This document shows, in pieces, positions 56,518-64,000 of a DNA stretch of 64,000 bases; the stretch's first letter is position 1, and each line of letters starts with the position of its first letter. The notes under the pieces were generated by a model. The model was not told the DNA's origin and did not search any database. It saw only the letters and a list, made by a program, of their open reading frames with translations. The position numbers and the translations under genes were made by a program. This DNA is from Metellina segmentata (taxonomy: Eukaryota; Arthropoda; Arachnida; Araneae; Tetragnathidae): positions 56,353,583-56,417,582 of the forward strand of contig OX375875.1 in the NCBI GenBank assembly GCA_947359465.1. The letters are read 5' to 3'.

Positions 56518-58660
56518 TCCAAGGAGAACAAAGTTCAACGCCCTCTACTGGCATTACGCAATGCGCAATCACGCTGCATTTGTAATCATTTGTATATCTG
56601 GCCGACATGTACCTTCATGCCAAGTTTCGTTACGATCTCACAGTTATTTCTTGGTGCACAAATTTTTATGGCAATGAGTGTATATATCTACCAAGAATCG
56701 CGTATTCAAATAACAAAACATGCATATGAAGCGCTCTGAAACTCCACAGCAATCATAATTAATTTTATCCTATGAAACTTGTCCCACAATCTCTAAATTT
56801 CTGAAAATCCCATATCACTTTAAAAGGTGAATGAATTCTTTGAGCACTCTGAAGATAAATTTAACGACAAGTGATAGTTCAAGTTCGTTCCTGGATAAGT
56901 CATTTTTCACTCGATTGCCAAACTTCCCAAACTAATTTCTGTATCTACTTGGGTGAAAGGCACTCGTTCCAAGTGTCAAGAGCATGCGAAGTGCACCTTT
57001 AGATAGGATCTAGTCAATTTCTCAATGTCTCTTTCATACGCTATAATGTACTCTTGGAGATTCTTGAGGTATTGCGTTTTATATAATTAATATCCTACAC
57101 ACACAAGATTTTCTTATCGTTCTTGATTAAAGTATTTAATTTAGTAATATTTTAAGTTGTTTAATTTTTTATGCTTTAATGCATTATAAATAACAAATGA
57201 CGATGAAATATGTTGTTAAAATGACTACAATATTATTATATTTAGCTTCTCGATTTCAGTAAATAAACGATTAAATTATTTAAAATTAAAGTAGACAAAT
57301 ATGTTACAAACAGCTGGAAACCCAAGATTAATAGATTAATAAAGATTATTCTAGATTAATAAATATACGATACTTTAAAAATTATTTATCATTGACAAAT
57401 ACGCGTAGGTACAGTAAATATTTTCTTCAGATATATGCAAAATGTCAGAAAACATTGAAATAGTCAGTCACAATATAGTATCGATTTATGAAAATTGAAT
57501 ACTTAGTTTTATATCTGAACTTGAACATTTTCCTTGTTGGATTTGTTTAGTTTGTATTTGAATCATTTGAAATTCTGATCCCCGGATTTTGAAAAAAATA
57601 CTAATAGATAGAATATTAATCGAGTTTGTTCTGTAAAGTTGTGCAAGGCACATTGGTTTTAACAAGCGTTTAATAAATACTGTTCCCAAAATCTTCAGTT
57701 CGCATTATTTTAATATAACTTAAGTTCATAAAGTGTACGATGTTTGAATATTCGTAATATGGGATCATTATCACCAATGCTTTAGGAAAATTGGCTTCTT
57801 ACACATATGTGTGACAAATATCATTTTTTGGGTTGATAGAATTTTCATAGATAGCTCTATACATGACCAAATATAACACCCCTCAAAAAAAATGTTTAAT
57901 TCTAAAATTAAAAATTGTAATCAGTATATTTGATTAATTCTTGAGACCTGAACGTCATTCGTCACAATATTATTTGGTTCAAAAAATTTAATCCAGTTGA
58001 ATATGACGCAGACAAAAGGTCATTTATTGTGCTTGCCATTCAACTTTAAGGATTTATTCAACACTAAGATAATGTTTAAAGTTTAGTTTAATGTATATAG
58101 GATATTTCGTGAAATAAATAAGGAGGAAAATTCTCAAGTTATATTTTATGTACATTCAATATTTTTTCTTGGTCACCTATCTTTTTACATTCGGAGATCT
58201 TTGCTGTTGGAATGATACCTTTTGCACGTAGTAGCTCCATGCATTATTGATATTCTGAATAATTCTCAATTTAATAAGTTTGTTTATTAATCTATTATTT
58301 TATGATTTCATTACCTCTAGTTAAAAGTACAGTTTTTTAATAGCTCGAATGTTCTTAAAACCTTTTCAATGTTTAGAAACTTTCCATTAGTTTTTCAACT
58401 ATGTTTCTTATCTTGTATTCTGAGAAAATATTCTTCAAAGTAATAATCCAAACGCTCAATTTGACCAAAATATAGAAAGACTCAAATTTAGAGAATTTGT
58501 AGATGTTTATAATGAACTGGTTGAGGAGTTATACTAACAAGTCATACAATGTATAATTAAACTTTTAATTAATAAAAAGTACCGACAAAACACATTTTTA
58601 AATCTATTTTATTTTTAGATATATAGCTTTTATATGTGTGTCCCAAATTTTATTCGGCCC
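56517..58660. other. AT-rich intergenic sequence
   Basis: Beyond the dispersed-looking patch at 56.52-56.69 kb nothing was recognised. Confidence 0.45.
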
Positions 58661-58670
58661 TAATTAGTCC

Positions 58671-59050
58671 ACTCTGTTACGTGGAGTTTTAAATATAACA
58701 AATGAAATTATATTAAAGTTAGCAACTGTACTGTTTCTCTGAAGAGTTTTGTGTTTACTTATATAGAGTCATATAGTATTGGATATTCAAGAAAAAGGTA
58801 AGATAGAATTTATGGCTATGATTACTTAAATGCAAGTAGTAAATGTCCACTCTGTTACGTCTTTTTCTAATCTAATAACAACTTTTTAATGAAATAAATC
58901 ACGGAGAGCAAGTGTATTATTAACAGCTGTTAGATACTCTTTAATTTTTTGAATATGCATTAAATTGTAAGCTACAATTCTACTTTAAAGGTTACGTGTG
59001 TACTCTGTTACACTGTACACTCTGTTACATATACAGAGCAACAGAGGGGG
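58671..59050. repeat. Four dispersed ACTCTGTTAC motifs
   Basis: The exact 10-mer occurs at 58671-58680, 58849-58858, 59002-59011 and 59019-59028, all in one direction, ending with ATACAGAGCAACAGAGGGGG. The layout resembles the subterminal motif clusters of pogo-like elements such as the one at 45.5 kb. No partner end or transposase was found. Confidence 0.6.
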
Positions 59051-59069
59051 CATATTTTTTATATTTTTT

Positions 59070-59272
59070 GAGGGAGAATGACCAATGTATATTTATTCAT
59101 CACTATTTTTTCAAAAATTAACTGAAAAATTTAAAAATGCTTTAATTTTTTAAATATTTTTAAGCATATTTTTTGAGGGAGAACGACCAATGTATATTTA
59201 TTCATCACTATTTTTTCAAAAATTAACTGAAAAATTTAAAAATGCTTTAATTTTTTAAATATTTTTAAGCAC
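59070..59272. repeat. 105-bp tandem duplication
   Basis: Two copies starting GAGGGAGAATGACCAATG (59070) and GAGGGAGAACGACCAATG (59175), almost identical to the end (…TTTTTAAGCA). Recent duplication. Confidence 0.95.
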
Positions 59273-60737
59273 AGTATCACATAAAGTTCTAACACAATTA
59301 TACTTTATCTGAGTCACAAATATATTTCAAGTCAAGCAGATGAAAAATATATTTTTGACTTATGTTATATACTTGTTTTTATGTTCTCTAACCCATCTAA
59401 AAAATAAAACTTTTCTGGCTGTCATACATAATAAAATATTTGCTCTATAGACTTCCATATTTAAATGCTCAAAAAATACTTCTATGAAATAAATTCTTTC
59501 CTCAGCATGATTCCAAACAAATAAACAGCGAAAGTGAATTTCAGCTTCCAGACGAGTTTTACATTCCTCTTGAAAAACATTTCTCGTTTAAATCAGACAA
59601 TACGTCTTGTTTTTCATTAATTTTCCTATATTAAATTTATACAAACTAGAGATATCTCACTGAACAATATGTCTTATATTCTTTCAACTATCACTAAAGG
59701 TAATTTGATAATCAAGGAAAAGTCGGTTGAACTTTGATATGCGATTGAATTACTGAAAAACAGCAGGCTTTCCTACATTCTCCTGCAGGGACACAATATT
59801 CTTTGGAATTTCTTATTCTAAAGTCAAAACTTCTACTTCCAAATTGAATTTCAGAATTCTGCTCTTTGAAACGGTTGACTTAGATCTAATCAAAATATTT
59901 TATCTTTCTTTTTCGGATCTGTTCGTTTTTATTACGCGAAAAAAGTTCTTCCAGAGATATATGATAGCAATTGTTTTTCGCATACAATACATGAAGAGCG
60001 TTCTAAAATATTTATTGTCTTGATCAGTCTAATGAATTACATTTATATATTTAATTTTCTAAGAATACACGGTGTGAGCTGATTAAAAACCTATATTAAT
60101 CTATCTCTCTCAAATAAATTGTATGAAATGGGTGATAAGAAAGATTCTTTTATAGAATAGAAATACAGCATTCCGTAATATATGAAGAATTTAAGAAAAC
60201 AATACCTCGCATGTGTAGCCCAACTAAGCAAATATGTTGTTTTATATTAGTACCGAGTTATTGAAATAACATTTGATAATCATTAATATAATAAAAGAAA
60301 AGAAATTGCGTGGACTTATCTCAGAAGACTGCAGTACTGCCAACGTTCCCGATGTAATTTCCTTCTAATGTGTCCGTTCTAGGTTATAGGATGCATTATA
60401 TAATTGTAAAGCCTATTGATAAATAAAATAAATATATGATATTATGCAATTATTATTTACCAATCAATGAGAGAAACATGTTTTGAAAACCAATCATTAT
60501 AATAGTGTCAAATTTGGGTTTATAGTGAAGATATAGGGATTTGAAACAAAAAATGTTGTATTGCATTCATATTAATAAACCCCTAAGTAATATTTATATG
60601 AAAGCAATATTTTAATTTCTGTCTATAGTGAAATAAAAAAGGTTATCAACAAGTTTCACTTTGGTAGATAAAAATGTCCATTAAGGTAAAAGAAAAATTA
60701 CATTCAAAACTTTTCAACCTGATGTTTAGTAAAATGT
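59273..60737. other. AT-rich intergenic sequence
   Basis: No gene or repeat recognised. Confidence 0.45.
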
Positions 60738-61036
60738 ATTGCCTAACGTCAAACTGGAGCAACACAACGAGATATTGGGGACAGTCCGGGATCTATATCC
60801 AAGACATAGATCCGAGGACAACACCACGTAATTTTGAACCATGTTCAAATGACGCGGTCAACACCTAAGATGACAAACTTATCTCCAAATTTCCACAACA
60901 CACCAACGTGAGTACATTTGAGATCATGACAGATATAACGTGCGCCAACCCCCGTGTACACGATAATCTTTGATGTGGAACTCGCAACCCTCCTATTGCT
61001 AATCCATCACTTTTCCAACTGGACTATTCCAGCCAT
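60738..61036 (-). mobile_element. tRNA-derived SINE copy
   Basis: Minus sense. The left part has AACTGGAGCAACACAACGAG and GGACAGTCCGGGATCTAT. The body has CCACGTAATTTTGAACCATG, CAAATGACGCGGTCAACACC and CACACCAACGTGAGTACATT. The right end has a degenerate B box (GTGGAACTCGCAACCC) and TGGACTATTCCAGCC. The promoter boxes are diverged. Confidence 0.8.
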
Positions 61037-61945
61037 GGTTGTAGTTCATTTGATTTTATCAGTATAAAACGCTGTAAGAAGATTTCTTCCATTTTATGTA
61101 CATATGCGAATCACAATCACTTGGTTTAATTTTAAGGCGTACTTTAAAGCAAATTCCGAAATATGATTGCTCTCTAAGGACATAAAGACTATGATATTTC
61201 CGTGCTGTTACTGTAGCATTCAGGTTGTTTCATGGAAATGATGTTCAGAACTGCTATAGACGCAGCAAACTGCATGGTTCTTCTTTCACTGTCCCTAATA
61301 TCATGTAGAGCAAATAGATTCTAATCCCTGTTCCAGACTCCAAGTCTGTCGATAGTCAATACCGTAGCATTGGAAAAATCTTTTTATAGCTATTTTCGTC
61401 CGGACCATCTGGATTTTTCTTTGTTCTGTAGAACCATTTGTGGGGAATGGATTTTACACCCATTTGCAGTCCTTTCAATGTGCATGTCTGGTTGTCTATA
61501 AGTGCAGCCATTATTATACCGATACTTTCTTTCTAGAGAAACTGAAGCAAATAAATTAACTAAACTACTGCAAAATTACACTTTAAAACAAGTGCTAAAA
61601 CCTTTGTTTAACTTGTGAGTCTCCTGAGACCTAACTTTAAGTATGTAGACCCCATATACGCATATGTAATATTCCTAAATGGAATATTTATTTGTAGCTT
61701 AGTAAAAGCTAATAGTTAACCAAATGAAAAATTCCTAAAATAAATATTTATTTCAAAATTAATAAAAGATAATAATTAAACACTTAAAATGTAATATGAA
61801 AAATGTAAATTATAAAGGTTTAAAATTTTAATTGATAAAACTGAAACATAATTTTACTTGTAATAATAGAAATAGTAAACACAAATTTTAAATACTATTT
61901 CAAATAACATGTATAAATTTATTCCCAAGGCTATGAAATAGGATC
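61037..61945. other. Intergenic sequence
   Basis: No gene recognised. It may include the 3' part of the hAT element next to it, but no terminal repeat was found. Confidence 0.35.
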
Positions 61946-61949
61946 TCAT

Positions 61950-63612
61950 TAAACAGGCCCTACTAATGAGGCTGATATTTTAATGCTAGAATATTGATAT
62001 TTGGCTCCAATTTTGGGAGAGTCAGACGAATATCTTTTTTTACTATGTCAAGTCGATTACGATTTTTTTGTTAAAAACTGTGATACACGACTAAAGCCAG
62101 ATTCCCCAAGATGAGGTGATAGGAAAGCAATGACATGTATTTGAGCTTTCTCCCATGAAAGTGAATGTTTACGTGCAAAGTCACTATTCTTCTATACATC
62201 ACGCTTCCTGTTTTAGAATATTCTTCGGACTGTCTCATCAGACCCCAATTCTACAATTTCCTTCTGTAAATCAATTTCTCAACTCCACTAAAATTTAACT
62301 CAAATGGAATCAGCACCCTATCTGGGATGTTCAGTTCTACTAGCTCCTTAAACCTAAATTGCATGTCTTCATAATTTTTGTAAATGATCAACTTACACAA
62401 CCACAATCATGATCTATTAAATCAATGCTAACTGAAGTAAGATTTGGAAAATGGTCAAACGCTCGACGTGAGATATTACGATTGTACAGTTAGAGTTTTC
62501 CTAGGAAGGCATTAATGATTTCTTTGCTAGATATTAAATCCCAATTATGTCCTTGCTGCAACTTATTAAGGTAATTCAGTTTTTCAAACACATCTGAGAG
62601 GTAAAATATATCTGATTGTATGGAAACCAACTTTTTACCAATGTTTTTTTTTGTTTAGAAAAGATACAATACTACTTTTAAAAGGGGGGGGGGCGAAGAA
62701 AATTACCTTTAAACAACTATCACAACTCTTTACGCAGAACAAGACGGTCAGATTCTTCTTAATTTTTATCACGATCTTGATGATCATTAGCCTTAATGAG
62801 GTTGACAGCTTTTATTAGAAGATTTAATGCTTTATGAAGACGTCCACTATATCTATTCGCCACCAGATGTTGGCGGTGAATCACGCAATGCAAGTAAAAT
62901 ACTTTTGGCAATTAATTTTTTATTTGAGTGATACACCCTCTGTACCTACCGACAATAGAAGGAGCACCATCATTATCAGAAGTGATTAAATTTTCGAAAG
63001 GAATATTTTCTTCTCTAAAAAAAGGACTGGACTTCCTAGTATGTTATTTCACCTTTAGTATCTGTTTTGAAGAAGCTTGCAGAAAGCATTTCCTGTCTGA
63101 GTTGCTTATTATCCATACATCATACATAACATATGTCAATTAAAGTGCTTCATTGCCCATCAAAGTTGATTAATCAAGTTGCATTGCAAACTCTTTCACT
63201 CGTAACTGATCAATAAGTTGATTTTCTGCATCTCAAGACATTTCATCAATGCGTCTGTATATTGTGTCATTGCTCAAACGAAGGTTATTGGTAATTTTCC
63301 GTGCATTTGTATTCAACAGTGTTAAAATTACAACTTTTATCAAAGGCAAGATGGCAGTTTCAACAATGATATCTGGCTTTCCACATTTTACTATTTTGCA
63401 GGTTTCATATGATGCTAATAAACAGCTATCTTTATTGCTTTCTTATAAACTAAAAACTGATCCACTTTGTTTTCCTTGAAAATTATCTCGTAGTTTTTGT
63501 AAATACTCCACTGACGAATTTTTCTTTTCTCTGTGACTTGTATCCAAATGGTGACGAAACTTATTTGTCGCCATGCTATTATTAGACAGCACAGTCATAC
63601 ATATTAAATTGG
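61950..63612 (-). pseudogene. Decayed hAT transposase, ZBED/SCAND3-like
   Basis: Read leftwards on the minus strand, pieces in shifting frames give: a BED-type finger end (MTVLSNNSMATNKFRHHLDT, then SH, at ~63600-63540); VKCGKPDIIVETAILPLIK; LRLSNDTIYRRIDEMS; FAMQLD (first Asp); ITSDNDGAPSIVGRYRGC (~62990-62945, second Asp); FYLHCVIHRQHL (~62890, the conserved CxxH); LHKALNLLIKAVNLIKAN; then near the end GESGFSRVSQFLTKK and NRLDIVKKDIRLTLPKLEPN. This is the order of BED finger, RNaseH-fold core and C-terminal dimerisation region of hAT transposases of the ZBED5/SCAND3/ZMYM6-like group. Many stops and frameshifts make it dead. Plus-strand ORFs here are shadows. It is not obviously related to the hAT-ended element at 38.5-49.4 kb. 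Confidence 0.85.
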
Positions 63613-64000
63613 TTTTGTGACATTCTCTGGGGACTCAATAAGACCTGGGACTCAATAAATATTTAATGTTGGAAATGCTTGTAGGTAATAAATGGAACTA
63701 TACTTCAATAGAACAATAACGGTCCTTTACGCAAACAATAGATTTCACCACAACGATGCTGATTACTCACTACAGATTAAATGCATGGCTCGTTATAGAT
63801 TAGTTGGTGCTTAAACAAGGTTTTTTTCCTCGATAATTTTATATGGAAATAATTATTTTTTCCATCAACTAAATAAGGTTTCAGAAAATACGAATATGTT
63901 TTAACTACACATTTCTGAACTTTTTTATGACATTAATTTATTTTATTATAATTATTATATTATTTTATTTATAATACTTTATCAAGAACCATTTTAGCTC
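63613..64000. other. AT-rich sequence, window edge
   Basis: Would hold the 5' part of the hAT relic if it extended this far; no terminal repeat recognised. Confidence 0.4.

Noticed and set aside
62928..63479. Two plus-strand ORFs of 71 and 76 codons
   Set aside because: They are shadows of the hAT transposase relic on the minus strand, which has recognisable motifs.

Overview
This is a eukaryotic, AT-rich, gene-poor window that looks like arthropod DNA. An arachnid, probably a spider, is my best guess. The guess rests on the style of the tRNA-derived SINEs, on LINE ORF2 tails, Helitron ends and mariner/Tc1/hAT relics that resemble spider repeats as I remember them. I could not search a database. 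No bacterial operon, CRISPR array, rRNA or functional tRNA is visible. I found no host protein-coding gene I can name. Almost everything recognisable is a transposable element (TE), a relic of one, or a satellite.

Layout. 1-9 kb: mostly featureless AT-rich DNA with SINE fragments, (CA)n/(TG)n tracts, a possible piggyBac scrap and a candidate non-coding regulatory block (5.1-5.4 kb). 9.4-11.1 kb: a decayed tandem array followed by a very long (TA)n tract. 12-18 kb: a 42-bp minisatellite, a SINE, a broken Tc1 transposase, the 3' end of a CR1-like LINE on the minus strand, and a short ORF with a TATA box. 18-22 kb: (TA)n, then three units of a ~260-bp tandem repeat. 22.2-25.2 kb: a SINE, a 1.5-kb Helitron with a hairpin-rich 3' end, and a 946-bp TTAA-flanked inverted-repeat element. 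25.9-26.8 kb: an internally deleted Tc1 and a 46-bp minisatellite. 30.6-32 kb: a minus-strand Helitron inserted in a minisatellite. 34.7-38.2 kb: a SINE, a Helitron remnant, and a PIF/Harbinger-like element carrying a LINE ORF2 tail.

The centre of the window is 38.4-50.5 kb, a stack of nested insertions. A mariner-superfamily transposase gene with DD41D spacing is split right after its start codon by a 10.94-kb element. That element has hAT-type TAGGGATGGG termini and an 8-bp target duplication (CAGTAGAC/CAGTGGAC). Inside it are a Jockey-type gag zinc-knuckle fragment between two SINEs, two Helitrons joined exactly head-to-tail (CTAG|TC), an internal duplication, two further SINE copies, and a complete 2.83-kb pogo/Tigger-like transposon. 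The pogo-like element has perfect 18-bp terminal inverted repeats (TIRs), a TA duplication, a 5'-UTR intron, an uninterrupted 616-aa transposase with a DD35D triad, a poly(A) signal and arrays of GGGGTAAAATA motifs. It is the only clearly intact gene here and the youngest-looking insertion.

51-64 kb: a 601-bp mariner deletion derivative, long AT-rich stretches, (TA)n, a block with four ACTCTGTTAC motifs plus a 105-bp duplication, a SINE, and on the minus strand a decayed hAT transposase of the ZBED/SCAND3-like type (61.95-63.61 kb).
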